The position numbers were made by a program, and so were the translations under genes. The notes below the pieces were generated by a model, which had not been told where the DNA came from, made no database searches, and saw only the letters and a program-made list of their open reading frames with translations. From assembly GCA_011037195.1 (NCBI GenBank), contig JAAEAF010007873.1, positions 123,620-187,619 on the forward strand: a DNA stretch of 64,000 bases. The letters are read 5' to 3'. This DNA is from Triatoma infestans. Taxonomy: Eukaryota > Arthropoda > Insecta > Hemiptera > Reduviidae. This document shows, one piece after another, positions 53,161 through 63,365 of this stretch (the first letter of the stretch is position 1; every line of letters starts with the position of its first letter).

Positions 53161-54365
53161 AACATTTCTTTTATCACCAGATTTGTGAACAGGAGTAATA
53201 TAAGTGAGTGTCCAGTACTGAGGAAAATAACCAGAAGAAAGAGATAAACTAAAGATAACATTAAGCAGAAGAGCCAGGACATTTGCTAAGGTTTTGCAAA
53301 ACACAGGAGGCAGACCATCAGGACCTGCATTTTTTGGAAATATCTAGCTGATTCAAAGCCTCAAGTATTTCCCCTTCGCCTATTACTATATTACCAACAT
53401 CCATATCTTGGTTGAAATTATAATCCGGAATATTTATAACATTATATAGTTGCTTGTACCCACTAGAAAAAAAATGAAGCAAAAATGTTGCACGTATTCG
53501 ACTTCTATGGTATCCAAACAAACAGTATATGGTAAACCATCTTTCTTTCTTACAGATTTGATATAATACCAAAAATATTTGATGTTGCAATTAACTACTG
53601 AACTCTGAACATCAGTGATATAATTAGCGTAATCAAAATTCATTTAATATTTACATTGGCTGCGTAGTTGTTTAAAGACATCATAAGATTTTTTTATCAT
53701 TTGTACATAAAGTATGTTTTGTGCATTTTTTTTCTGTTTAATCAAACTTTTTAGTACATCAGAATACCATACCGGAAAAGTAAGATTTACTAATTTAATT
53801 TTAGGAACAAACCTTACGAATTGCACAATTTAGATAATAATAGAATTATCTACGTTATCACAATCTTTCAGAAGTTTTACATATAGATTATCATCCATGT
53901 ACCTCCACAATATCATTATAGTTACATTTATTAAAATTAAATTGATCCAATGAAACATGTGAACTGATTTCAGTAATTGGAATTTTAATATTAAATTCCA
54001 ATGATGGATTATAATGATCTATATCTAGAAGGGCACTGTTTACTGAGCCAACTGGAAGATTGGTAAATATTAGGACTAACATATTATTATAAATATTTAA
54101 TACCATTGTTGCATTGTTGAAGTTTCATTAATTTTATCACAAACATATATATTAATTTAACTTTATTATTTGATGGTAATCCATCTGCAATACCTAACCA
54201 TGAATTACTATCAGTAAAAAGGTAAGTTAAAATCACCAACAAGTAAAAATTTAGCATTCGGAAATCTAACATATATATCTGGTAGGTTATTACAGAATTC
54301 TGCATAAATGTAGTCATTAGTAGAAGGTGGGATGTATACTAAACCTATTATTATTTGACAATTGC
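53080..54365 (-). pseudogene. CR1/jockey-like LINE ORF2: endonuclease end and RT start, decayed
   Basis: Minus strand from about 54365: YIPPSTND-like text near 54335, RFPNAKFLLVGDFN-like near 54260 (the endonuclease GDFN block, frame broken), TNLPVGSVNSALLDIDHYNP at 54060-54000 and the DHxP-like endonuclease end. Then comes the linker FVPKIKLVNLTFPVWYSDVL near 53815-53755, SYDVFKQLRSQCKY and KYFWYYIKSVRKKDGLPY near 53585-53530. GEILEALNQLDISKKC follows near 53365-53320, with FCKTLANVLALLLNVIFSLS and GYFPQYWTLTYITPVHKSGD at 53300-53190, the first RT blocks. Stops and shifts throughout; the catalytic YADD part is missing. Confidence 0.75.
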
Positions 54366-54395
54366 TTAATATTATTATTATTATTTTATTTTTTC
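54366..54395 (-). repeat. (TAA)n tail of the R2/R4-like fragment
   Basis: ATTATTATTATTATTTTATT in the plus strand; on the minus strand it is the 3-prime tail of the element that follows. Confidence 0.55.
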
Positions 54396-55140
54396 CTCAG
54401 CCAGAGGGCCGGTGGGTATACAAAGCCTCACGACTTGCGGCAAGGAAAAGAAAAAACAGATGGCGAGAAAAAAAGAAAAAGAAAGATAAGGTGGCCAGAG
54501 TTTAATTTGCCAGGGCTTACTGCTTGGTATCGTCCAGCATGGTCTCGCGAATGATTCTAATGAGTGCAGGATAACGATTTGTAGCATTTCTGCGACATGC
54601 TCTTTTCGTATTTTGAGCTTGTTTAATCCTGCATTCAGAGACCTCGGTATTAATCCCACACTGGAGATCACTAATGGTACGATCTCGACCGCGGTGACGC
54701 CTCTCAATATGGAGGATATTTCGACGGCTAGAGGTCTATATTTTGCCAGCTTTTCATTTTGTTCCTTGGCAAGATTGGCAGCATCTAGGAGGGTAATATC
54801 TATTATAAATGTATCTACTACCCGGAGGACAGGACACGGATCATATTTATAGTAGGGCACATTTTTGTCGCCAATCCCAATTCACGGGCTGATTTTGCAT
54901 GTACTATTTTAACCATTCTGTTATGGCTATTATTCTATTCTGATAGTCCTTTTGCGCTAGCACTGGGCATGCAGACAGAATATAATGCACTGTTTCCGGG
55001 CCTCTTTGTCTGTTGCGTCATTGTCAAGGGTGGCAGTGTACTGGCCATGCAGAGCCTTAGTTCACCTTACCGCTCTTGGCTCTGATCGGACATCTGCCCA
55101 TTCTGTTCTGGTTAGGTTTCGGGGATGAGTCCCGTCCCGG
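54381..55140 (-). pseudogene. R2/R4-like non-LTR retrotransposon C-terminal region
   Basis: Minus strand: a damaged Cys-containing block near 55040-54960, KIVHAKSARELGLA near 54900-54860, PYYKYDPCPVLRVVDTFIID then ITLLDAANLAKEQNEKLAKY at 54855-54740 (endonuclease-like D..D region). GVTAVEIVPLVISSVGLIPR and SLNAGLNKLKIRKEHVAEML follow down to 54590. The 159-codon frame 54860-54381 continues into UTR. It shows the same block order as 925-1680. The segment between PCPVLRVV and DTFIIDI has lost about 30 residues relative to that copy (SAGHKLHWDR..). Dead. Confidence 0.75.
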
Positions 55141-55834
55141 CAGAGACTACTGCTTGGATTAGAGCTGATTATTATTATTATTATTATTATTATTTTTAAT
55201 CACTTAGTTTACACTTATATATGAAAATAAACATACTTAGATAGTTACATACAGTACAGACAAACGCAAAGGCATACATCCAAATATCTCAGATTCTATT
55301 TATTTGTAAACCTATTAAAGAAAGAAATATCAAATACAAAGTAACGAATAATAATTATTTCCTTTATTGGAGAAACATATGAAAATTTATTCGCTATTTG
55401 TTTAGTATCTGCTGTCATCACTGATTTAAATCTATCCATTTATTGTCATACTTTCCAACTGTGTTTCTTTCAAATAATATTTCATTCCCTTTTTGACTTT
55501 TTATGTTTTAGTAACTGTAAATTTAGATGATTTAATGCATTTTTGCCTTTTTCATAATTTTTTATTTCATTTAAATCATCATTTCAATAGCATTTAAGTA
55601 GTCTTAAAAAGGATATTTCTGGTAAGTTATTCTTGGAAAAAAATATTGGGTTCTATTGAAGTTGGGAAAGTATTTTTATATTGTTTTCTTTGTTTGTTTT
55701 TAGGAAATCTGCAGTATCTGATACTAAACAACATTTCAGGGTACATTGTTCATCCACACTAATCCAAATTTTGAATCCACTCCGAAAAAATTGAAATGTA
55801 TAGTGCTGCATTACATTATAGCACTTACTTACTT
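55141..55834. other. spacer with (TTA)n microsatellite
   Basis: (ATT)n at 55167-55193 and then AT-rich text without recognised features. Confidence 0.5.
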
Positions 55835-56470
55835 ACTTCGGTAAATCTGGAGCCTGATGTGGGCTTTGAATTCCCTTACAACTTTTCACTATTCGCTCCC
55901 TTTCCCGCGCTTTCTTTTGTCATCTTGAAATCTTCATAGTTTTTAAATCTTTCTCCACATCTTGCAGCCAGCGTTCTGCGCTTTCCTTTTCGTCGAGTAC
56001 CGAAAAATATGCTATTGAATACCCTGCGCTGCGCCCTGTCCGCCGTCATACGCTCAACATGACAGTAATTTTAAACGCCTTGAATTTATGGATCTTACAA
56101 TTTCCTCGAAGTCATAAACCTCTTCTAATTCTTTAGTATTTTCTTATTTTCCAAATCCCTCCGGCATTTTTTGAGTCATAAATCTTTCTCAAGATTTTTC
56201 TTTCAAAAATTTTTAAACCATTTTTTGTAAGCTACATTTAAGGACCAGTTTTCTTTTGCGTATAGTTTGCGTCTGCCATAATTCCTTTGTTTATTTCAGA
56301 GGATATTTTACTCTCAAAATTAAATTCTGCATTAAGGTACTGAAAGTAATTAACTTGTTCAAAACAGAGCCACCGGTTGTACGCATAAAATTGTAAATTT
56401 CCAGGTCTTTTGGCCAATACCGACAAATAGTAAGTTTTTATTTATTTCTAGGTCCATCGTACTTGATTAT
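55835..56470 (-). pseudogene. RTE-like LINE RT C-terminal relic
   Basis: Minus strand: LCFEQVNYFQYLNAEFNFES then KISSEINKGIMADANYT at 56365-56245, WSLNVAYKKW and FERKILRKIYDSKNAGGIWK near 56230-56140. RRTGRSAGYSI then KESAERWLQDVEKDLKTMKI and KARERERIVKSCKG follow near 56030-55880. The order equals that of the copy at 27425-28260 (FxYLGxxxS..EIxxRI, LRRIxxxxxxDGxW, RPxxRWxDxVxxDL, AxxRxxWRxxVxxAK). Multiple frames; no catalytic core. Confidence 0.7.
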
Positions 56471-57290
56471 TACTTTAGGGATTGTATTTTCTCGCAAATA
56501 AGCAAGGCGCATATCTGCACTAGTTTTTGGATTATCTGGAAACCAACTTGAAGAGGGTTGCGGAAAGAGCATCGACAACTGTAGTCACTGTAAAGTATAA
56601 CTTATACTCGCATTTCCATTAAACAATACCTTTGCATTACTTTCAGCTAGGGTCCGAGTTCGTCTTGAATTGTGCCGCGCTAAGTGCAGATAGCCGATAG
56701 ACCAATGCTTTATGCACGCGGACATGCGCGCCCAAAAACGTGACCTTGAGAGGTCGAGTGAGGCGGTTTTTGGAAGAACGAAAATTAAAGTATAAAAGAA
56801 AAGAAAGTAAGTGTAAAGTTCCCAAAACACTGACTTCTTGAATGTAATAAAATAATAAAGGAAAAATGAAGGAAGTAGCGGGAACCACAGCCGCAAACGT
56901 TAAAGCTGTATAATTACGTCGACGGAAATAGGACTTTACATCAAGATGGAGACGGCTGTGGCTGCTTAATTTTCTATAGCCTGAACAAGTAAACAAAACT
57001 GAAGTACTCGTAGTTGCTGTCAAGTGAATTTAAATGGATTTCTATTTTATTTATATGTCCATCGTTAGACTTAAAGTTTCAAATTTATTACCATAGCTAG
57101 TAATTTAGAAGTATGCGCTTTAATCCGAAAAGACCTGCTTTTATAGGTTCTCCCTCCTCGGATTCACGTCCCCAGCCCGCACGTGACCGTCGTCGCCATC
57201 TAATCTAATGCGTCGTCCGTTAAACGCAAAATTATATGGAATAAAGAGAAACTGTATCTTCATTATTGCTATGAAAACAGTTTTTATGAT
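56471..57290. other. unexplained segment with overlapping minus-strand frames
   Basis: A 126-codon minus-strand frame (57023-56643) and a 103-codon one overlap. The first is rich in Ser and aromatic residues, with RKLSSHSRLHLDVKSYFRRR and NYTALTFAAVVPATSFIFPL, and matches no domain I can name. The segment is less AT-rich near 57140-57200. It may be part of an unrecognised repeat. Confidence 0.3.
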
Positions 57291-57294
57291 CAAT

Positions 57295-57650
57295 CTTTAG
57301 CTCACCTTCCAGCTGCGAGTCGGCGAGAAACTGTAATTACAAAGCCAACCCCTAAATATCTTGGAATGACGATTGAAAGTAAGCTGAGCTTCGCCGAACA
57401 TGTTAGGCGAGCACCTGACAAGGCTGAAAGTGATATAGCAATGTATGAGTGGAAGTTTGGCGAGCTTGGTTACTACCTCACCAAATTTCCCAGCAGACTT
57501 GGATACTCCAGGATGTATCACCATCGGATGGGAAACAAAATATCTTCGTCGCCCTATTTGTACTGTCTAAGGGCGATCCATGCTGCTGCTCAAATTTAGT
57601 TGGTGTATGAAAGGAGAGCACTCCAGCATGGCTCTATTGACCTATAAAAA
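57295..57650 (+). pseudogene. R1-like RT thumb fragment
   Basis: RETVITKPTPKYLGMTIESK then LSFAEHVRRAPDKAESDIAM at 57330-57450 corresponds to the R1-type block P..KYLGVxxDxxLxFxxHL..xxKA. The remainder (SSPYLYCLRAIHAAAQI) degenerates. Short orphan piece. Confidence 0.6.
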
Positions 57651-57849
57651 GTGGGGTTCTCTCCAGATTCCATGGATGTGAAGACGGTAAGCAAGGAAGA
57701 CACGCGGAGTCGCATTACACATTATGCCGAGGAAGTACCCTGTAAACTTGTTCCACATGGTAGTAGCCCATCTCATACACATTCACAGAATGTAGAACCC
57801 CATGAGAAAAATGTAGAACCCGTAAGGGCTAGGAAACCCCTGGCGGTGA

Positions 57850-58211
57850 GTAACTGAGAATGTTCTCATAACTAGCATTTGCACCTCGCATAGTAGCTGG
57901 AGAAGAACATCGTGCTCGACTAGTAGAGGTGCCGTGATGCTTCAGAACCGCATTCGGCTACCGCAAAGCGGATTCAGCTAAACTTATATCCTACTTGTCG
58001 AGCCTTATAGCCTACTACCGTCGAGGCACACCCCTAACTATTACGAATGGTGGAGGTACTGCCGTCTGCGCTCATAATAGTGCGTTCGTCAAAGTCAGCA
58101 CTTCCGGATAGCGATCTGAAGCGTCAGGGCGTCCTTCCAGCGAGCACGACGTTCTTCTCCAGCCACTTATGCTAATCAGCTAAGGCTAGTTGTGAGGACA
58201 TTCTCAGTTAC
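57850..58211. mobile_element. MITE-like element with long imperfect inverted repeats, 362 bp
   Basis: Left end GTAACTGAGAATGTTCTCAT; right end, reverse-complemented, GTAACTGAGAATGTCCTCAC, each followed by AACTAGC. A second matched pair further in is GCTGGAGAAGAACATCGTGC against its complement in CGAGCACGACGTTCTTCTCC. The arms are about 90-130 bp and the centre is short and GC-balanced. No coding. The flanking target duplication is not evident, so the superfamily is open. Confidence 0.8.
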
Positions 58212-58429
58212 CGCTAGAAATTCTACATTCTACTATATATATATATATATATGTTAATACTGATACAATTACGAGTATAACTAGTTGATCAGCTATAATT
58301 GTTTAAAATAGTACTTTAAGCGGAAGCCTATACTATCTGTCTTCTCTTGACAACCCTAAACTTAATGAAGAAATAAAAGAAAATTTATGTAATAGAAATG
58401 ATATATATAAGCTTAGTATGTAAGGTTTA
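58212..58429. other. AT-rich spacer with (TA)n
   Basis: (TA)n at 58233-58252; nothing else. Confidence 0.5.
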
Positions 58430-58750
58430 GGAAAAAAAAAAAATCTGAAGCGGTTTTCTCAAAAACTATGAGAAGTGTAAAAACAATTCGTAATGTCTCA
58501 TTTGATGATCTTTGATCGAAAGCTTTGAGTCAGATCCGATGGTGATACCTACTTAATGGGTATCAAATTTGAGCTTCTTGCTGTTTTTATTCACTCACAT
58601 ACACAGCCACAAATAAATTCGCTTAATACTTTTTTTTTAAAAAAAAGTCCAAAAAGAAAACTAGTACTAAAGGACATTAAAATAAGCATTTCCGTTCAAA
58701 CCTAATTTCGAGAATTTGATGACGATATCAATAAGAGAAATTAAAAAAAT
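58430..58750 (+). repeat. diverged 1-kb repeat 3-prime third
   Basis: GTCAGATCCGATGGTGATACC, a GGGTATCAAATTTGAGC relic, CACTCACATACACAGCC, AAAGGACATTAAAATAAGC and a final ATATCAATAAGAGAAATTAA follow the block order of the repeat; the second half of the hairpin persists. Confidence 0.65.
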
Positions 58751-59211
58751 GGAACCTCCATTTATGGATAAGAATTACATATGTAAAGCACAAGTGAACT
58801 TAAGATAGAAAAATAAAAAGTACGTCATATGTTACATGATTATTTAAGTAATTTATTTGAAGATTATAGAGACCTAGAAAGATTATACTTTTATAGAAGC
58901 AAGTAAGCATTGCAAAGATAGGGTTAAGAGAATTATGAGGGGACCTCATCCCACATAACCCTCTCATCCTTAAATCCTCAAATGTTGAAAACTTGTGAAT
59001 ATTTTTCTAATGGCAAAAAAAAGAAATAACTTCAAATAATAATCTATATTCAAATTATTTTTTATAGAAATATGTAATGCAGAATATCCTGCATACTGAA
59101 TTGTTACTTGCTCTTAAAAGCCTCCGCGCGCAGTCCGGAGGCCAGTGCACTCGTTTTGTTGCGGGAAAGTCCGGTATTGACACCCAGTTAAGGGACGAAA
59201 GGTTCGTAGAG
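58751..59211. other. spacer, nothing recognised
   Basis: AT-rich to 59090, then about 100 bp of GC-balanced sequence (CCTCCGCGCGCAGTCCGGAGG forms a hairpin at 59121-59141) abutting the 1-kb repeat. Confidence 0.4.
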
Positions 59212-60204
59212 AAAAAATCTGGTGTGAAACACTCACACAACTTTCTCTTACTCCAGTTCTCAAAATTATAATCAATAAATTTTATAGTTTGTGTACCAAA
59301 TTTAATGAAATTTGTCGAAAATTGAAAAAAACTATTCAGTAAAAGCGCACTTCCGGTTTACTGATTTTCTTCACACCTGGAATTTTGGCCAATTATTTAT
59401 TTCTAATTAATTTCGTTTGGATGATAGAGTGGTATAATCAAGTATGATACCACTTTAGAGGAAGCTGTAACCCTACCCCTCTCCTAAAAAGTGCCCTTAA
59501 ATGAATTTTCCCAGAGAAATATTTTATATAAAAGTTGTAGATCTTTGAATGTTTAGTTTATATGTGTAGTTTCAAAAAATCGTCGGGGCCATTTTTGAGA
59601 AAATCGCGAAAAAGTGAAAAAATCATATTTAGTAAAGTGTTAAAACAAAAGCACTTCCGGTTTTCCGATTTTTCTCAAACTCGGAATTTCAACAACATAT
59701 TTAATTCTAATTAACATTATTTAAATGACCGAATTGTGTAATAACCTGAAATAGCACTTTAGAGGGTAATCTAACCCCACCCCTCCCCCAGAAGGGCCCT
59801 TAAATCAATTTTCCCAGAGAAATGTTTCAAATAAAAGTTGTAGCTCCTTGTATATGTAGTTGATGTATCAAGTTTAAAGAAAATCCTTGGAGCCATTTTT
59901 GAGAAAAACGCAAAAAAGTAAAAAAGTCAACTAGTAAAGTGGTACTTCCGGTTGAGAAATTTTGACAGATAACGCACAGTCAGATTGCTGGTGATACCTA
60001 AACGGAATATCAAGTTTCAACTTTCTACGGTTTTTCATTTTTGAGCTATGCTGTTCACATACATACACACACACACACTTTTGCTAAAAACCACTTTTTT
60101 GGACTCAGGGGACCTCAAAACGGATATTTCCGGTGAAAATTTCGATATCGAAAATTTGACACGATTACAATACTTCCTCTTATTAGGAGTAAGAGAAAGT
60201 AAAA
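59212..60204 (+). repeat. 1-kb compound repeat, best full-length forward copy
   Basis: All blocks are in order: AAAATCTGGTGTGAAACACT start, ACTTTCTCTTACTCC, unit 1 from about 59350, unit 2 from about 59655, partial unit 3 from about 59945, GAGCTATGCTGTTCACATAC, (CA)n at 60061-60078, GGACTCAGGGGACCTCAAAA, TTCGATATCGAAAATTTG and hairpin CTCTTATTAGGAGTAAGAG. This copy is the reference used here for the family. Confidence 0.95.
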
Positions 60205-60819
60205 ATGGGGCGTACAAAAACTGAACGCGGTATGAAGAACAGAATAACGGCGAAGGCAATGTGGCTGCCTTGACTCTTTTTGGGACTATTGTGTCAAACG
60301 TCTTTTCCCAGCTAAAGAGGCCTGTATTGCAAAACGTAAAATATTTTTCGGAATTCAGTTCCTACCGGATGTAAATAAGAGGTAACTAGAATCTTTTTTC
60401 TCTTTCTTTTATTAGAAATATCACAATTTTAATTAACAAATTTTCTTTTAATTTGGAATCCTTAATAAATTCCATATTCACTAAAGATAATTGAGTTTGT
60501 TTTATAAAATTCAAGGTTTGGAAATAGAGACTGACTAAGCAAAATAATGTAATTTATTGTTATTATTATATACTCTTTTCTAATGTTATTAGTTACTGAC
60601 AATGCAAAGTCCAGATTACTGTCAACATTCTAAGAAAATTAAATTAAACCAGCCAGCAACAAACTAAACATAAAGTCTTAGGAAATTGTATTCACTATTT
60701 ATGTATAGAATATTCTCAACATTTTATACCTTTTTGGATTTACTAGATATTTTTGTATGTTTGTTTGTGTGCTGGTAACGTTTAATAGTAACCTACGAGT
60801 ACATATTATTACATATATA
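60205..60819. other. spacer, nothing recognised
   Basis: An ATGGGGCGTACAAAAACTGA start at 60206 opens only a short frame. The remainder is AT-rich. TA at 60818-60819 is the insertion site of the next element. Confidence 0.4.
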
Positions 60820-62164
60820 CAGGGTGACCAGAGTTATATGCTCCACCCACTTTGTTTTTAAACGGCGGTAAATTTCGAAAAAATAGAAAACACGTATTTA
60901 ATCATTTTTAGTCTAGTTTATTTTCAGTGATTGATCCATTTTTTTATACCCCAATATCCCGAGATACAGCATCCAACTTTTTTTTTTTCAAATGGAACAT
61001 TATATTTTTTTTTGCATATTTTTATAGTACTTGAGCCTCTAAAAAAAAAAAAAAAAAAATTTAAAATCGGTTAGGTTTTTCAAAAGTTATGGTAATTTAA
61101 AATATGAAAAACAAATTTCAGTTTAATGTCAAAATTACCTTATTTTTTTTTTAAAGAAGCTGTTCAACTGATTAAGGTTACTGTACACTTTATTTTTTAG
61201 ATATCCCCACAAAAAATAGTCCATTGGGGTTAAGTCCGGAGATCGAGGTGGCCATTGGATCGGACCATGAGTTCCTAACCACTTTTCGTGGAAATTTCTG
61301 CCCAGGTAACGTCGAAAAACTCTCGCATTATGTGCCGGGCAACCTTCTTGTTGAAAATACATATCTAACCGACGTTTTAGAGGAACATCTTCAAGTAGAA
61401 CTGGCAAAATGTCTCTTAAAAAAGTTAGATACCTTTCACCAGTTAAGTTCCCTCTGTAGAAGTATGGGCCGATTAGTTGGTTTCCTAAAACTCCACACCT
61501 AACGTTTGTAGAAAAAACAACCTGATGGCGTGTGGCGAAGGTAACTTGTGGATTTTCTTCTGCACATATTCTAAAGTTCCAACGATTAAGAAGGCCATTG
61601 TTGGTAAACTTTGATTCATCAGTCCATAAAATTGTGCATTTTTTGTGGGGATATCTAAAAAATAAAGTGTACAGTAACCTTAATCCCGTGGCATCAGTCG
61701 AAGATCTGGAACGTCGAATATCTAGCCTGCCTAGATGTTGACTTTGCCACCTAAGTGCTGCTACAAACAGAGCGTGGGAGGCCAGAGCTTTGGCTTGCCT
61801 ATCCGTTGATGGTGCCCAGCTTGAAGAGCTCCTTTAAAGAAAAAATAAGGTAATTTTGACATTAAACTGAAATTTGTTTTTCATATTTTAAATTAGCATA
61901 ACTTTTGAAAAACCTAACCGATTTTAAATTTTTTTTTTTTTTTTTTAGAGGCTCAAGTACTATAAAAATATGCAAAAAAAATATAATGTTCCATTTGAAA
62001 AAAAAAAGTTGGATGCTGTATCTCGGGATATTGGGGTTTAAAAAAATGGATCAATCACTGAAAATAAACTAGACTAAAAATGATTAAATACGTGTTTTCT
62101 ATTTTTTCGAAATTTCCCGCCGTTTAAAAAAAAAGTGGGTGGAGCATATAACTCTGGTCACCCT
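60820..62164 (-). mobile_element. Tc1/mariner-type fold-back transposon, copy II
   Basis: Same ends and arms as 44120-45594, with TA borders. The left arm has lost about 120 bp near 61160 (from CTGTTCAAC directly to TGATTAAGGTTACTG), while the right arm is complete. The junction between centre and right arm (GTGCATTTTTTGTGGGGAT near 61635) is the same as in copy I, so both descend from one rearranged ancestor. Confidence 0.9.
61135..61640 (-). pseudogene. DDD transposase catalytic region
   Basis: Minus strand: LWTDESKFTNNGLLNRWNFR near 61630-61575 (first Asp, normal Glu), AEENPQVTFATRHQVV, then ERYLTFLRDILPVLLEDVPL and KRRLDMYFQQEGCPAHNARV at 61410-61330 (second catalytic Asp changed to Glu). 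WPPRSPDLTPMDYFLWGYLK at 61240-61190 carries the third Asp, then KVYSNLNQ. The frame is better preserved here than in copy I, apart from the D-to-E change and C for W at RWNFRI(C). The N-terminal domain is absent. Not a complete enzyme. Confidence 0.87.
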
Positions 62165-62171
62165 ATATATA

Positions 62172-62289
62172 TATTTACTCAATAGTAAGAGGAAGTACTG
62201 TAAAATTCAAATTTGTGTCAAATTTTCGGTATCGAGTTTTCAACGGAAATACACGTTTTGAAGCCCTGAGTCCGAAAAAGTGGTTTTTA

Positions 62290-62343
<54 letters not shown>

Positions 62344-62545
62344 AGAACAGCATAGCTAAAAGTCGAAAAATCGTAGAAAGTTCAAACTCGACATTCCGTT
62401 TAAATATCACAATGAGATCCGCGACAGTAACTTATGTGTCAAAATTTCTCAATCGGAAGTATCACTTCACTGAATATGTTTTTTTATCATTTTTTTTGCA
62501 ATTCCTCGAAAATGGCTCCAATGAGAGTCTTTAAAGTTTTCATAT
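62172..62545 (-). repeat. 1-kb repeat, hairpin-side third, diverged
   Basis: ACTCAATAGTAAGAGGAAGTACTG, TTTTCGGTATCGAGTTTTC, AGTCCGAAAAAGTGGTTTTTAG, an (AT)n(GT)n tract at 62293-62343, AACAGCATAGCTAAAAG, TCAATCGGAAGTATCACTTC, then a diverged unit end. Starts one base-pair cluster after the fold-back transposon. Confidence 0.8.
62293..62343. repeat. (AT)n(GT)n compound microsatellite
   Basis: About 15 AT repeats followed by about 9 GT repeats, at the fixed microsatellite position of the 1-kb repeat. Confidence 0.9.
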
Positions 62546-62617
62546 TTGTAACAGGTTATAACTTAGTACAAATACGAATGAATAATAGTAATATAATACA
62601 CGTTATTAACTATATAG
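62495..62617. repeat. left copy of a ~120-bp direct duplication
   Basis: GCAATTCCTCGAAAATGGCTC to TTATTAACTATATA recurs with few changes at about 63044-63165. Confidence 0.85.
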
Positions 62618-62639
62618 GTAGGTGATGAAGAAATGTGTA

Positions 62640-62955
62640 TTACATACGTTAGTATATGTACCGCCGAAGCGAGAAAATAAGAGAAATGTCTCTATGTTAA
62701 AGCAAATATTACCAAATTAAGATTATTGGCACAATTACTTTTAACAAGCATTAAATATCCACCATTAAGGGTAAATAGTATAAATTAAATTTACCATGTA
62801 TTGTATGTCAATCAGATACGTTGGAGCATTTTCCTTTAGAGTGTCCACTTTACTAGACAGTCAGAATGAAATTTTTCATTAAGTACGAATTAAATCTGAA
62901 GGAAATGATACTGTCAGTAGACACAGTAAAACAGATCAATATAGCCTATATTATT

Positions 62956-62990
<35 letters not shown>
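62640..62990 (+). pseudogene. LINE 3-prime end with zinc knuckle and poly(A)
   Basis: CIVCQSDTLEHFPLECPLY near 62804-62860 is a CX2C-H-C knuckle as at the C terminus of several LINE groups. ILSVDTVKQINIAYI follows and then an A-run of about 31 at 62958-62988. Upstream text (LRLLAQLLLTSIKYPPLR..) may be the preceding coding part. The whole piece lies between two direct copies of a 120-bp segment. Confidence 0.65.
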
Positions 62991-62993
<3 letters not shown>

Positions 62994-63043
62994 CACAGCC
63001 CATGAAGGGCCAAGGCTTGCCAGACGGCGATTAGGTCATTTTT

Positions 63044-63165
63044 TGCAATTCCTCGAAAATGGCTCCAACGAAAGTCTTATAAAGTTCATATTTGTAACAG
63101 GTTATAACTTTGTACAAATATGAATGAATAATAATAATAATAATACACTTTATTAACTATATACC
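63044..63165. repeat. right copy of the ~120-bp direct duplication
   Basis: GCAATTCCTCGAAAATGGCTC to TTATTAACTATATA, with an expanded (AAT)n tract relative to the left copy. Confidence 0.85.
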
Positions 63166-63365
63166 ACGGGCAAGTGGTAAGCACGCGCAGTTCCCACGAC
63201 GTTTAGGTTCAGGCCTTCGCTACCGAGGGCGCTACTAACTGTAGCTTCACAATTTTTTTATCACGATGCTGGGTCAACTCAACACCGACTTTGCCCTCAC
63301 GATAATCGAACCCTGAATTTTCGCAAGAAAGACGAGTGCGCCAGCCACTAGACCAACACGTTAAG
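63160..63365 (-). mobile_element. second type of tRNA-headed SINE
   Basis: The minus strand reads GTTGGTCTAGTGGCTGGCGC (A-box-like) and CAGGGTTCGATTATCGTG (B-box-like) spaced as in a tRNA, followed by a body rich in GCCCTCGGTAGCG-like text, ending towards 63160. It has no acceptor-stem pairing and is unlike the five SINE copies elsewhere. One copy only, so family status is inferred. Confidence 0.55.

Noticed and set aside
58233..58252. Possible promoter TATA boxes in (TA)n tracts
   Set aside because: Simple repeats in AT-rich DNA with no associated gene.
61224..61502. 92-codon plus-strand frame
   Set aside because: Antisense shadow of the transposase in fold-back copy II.
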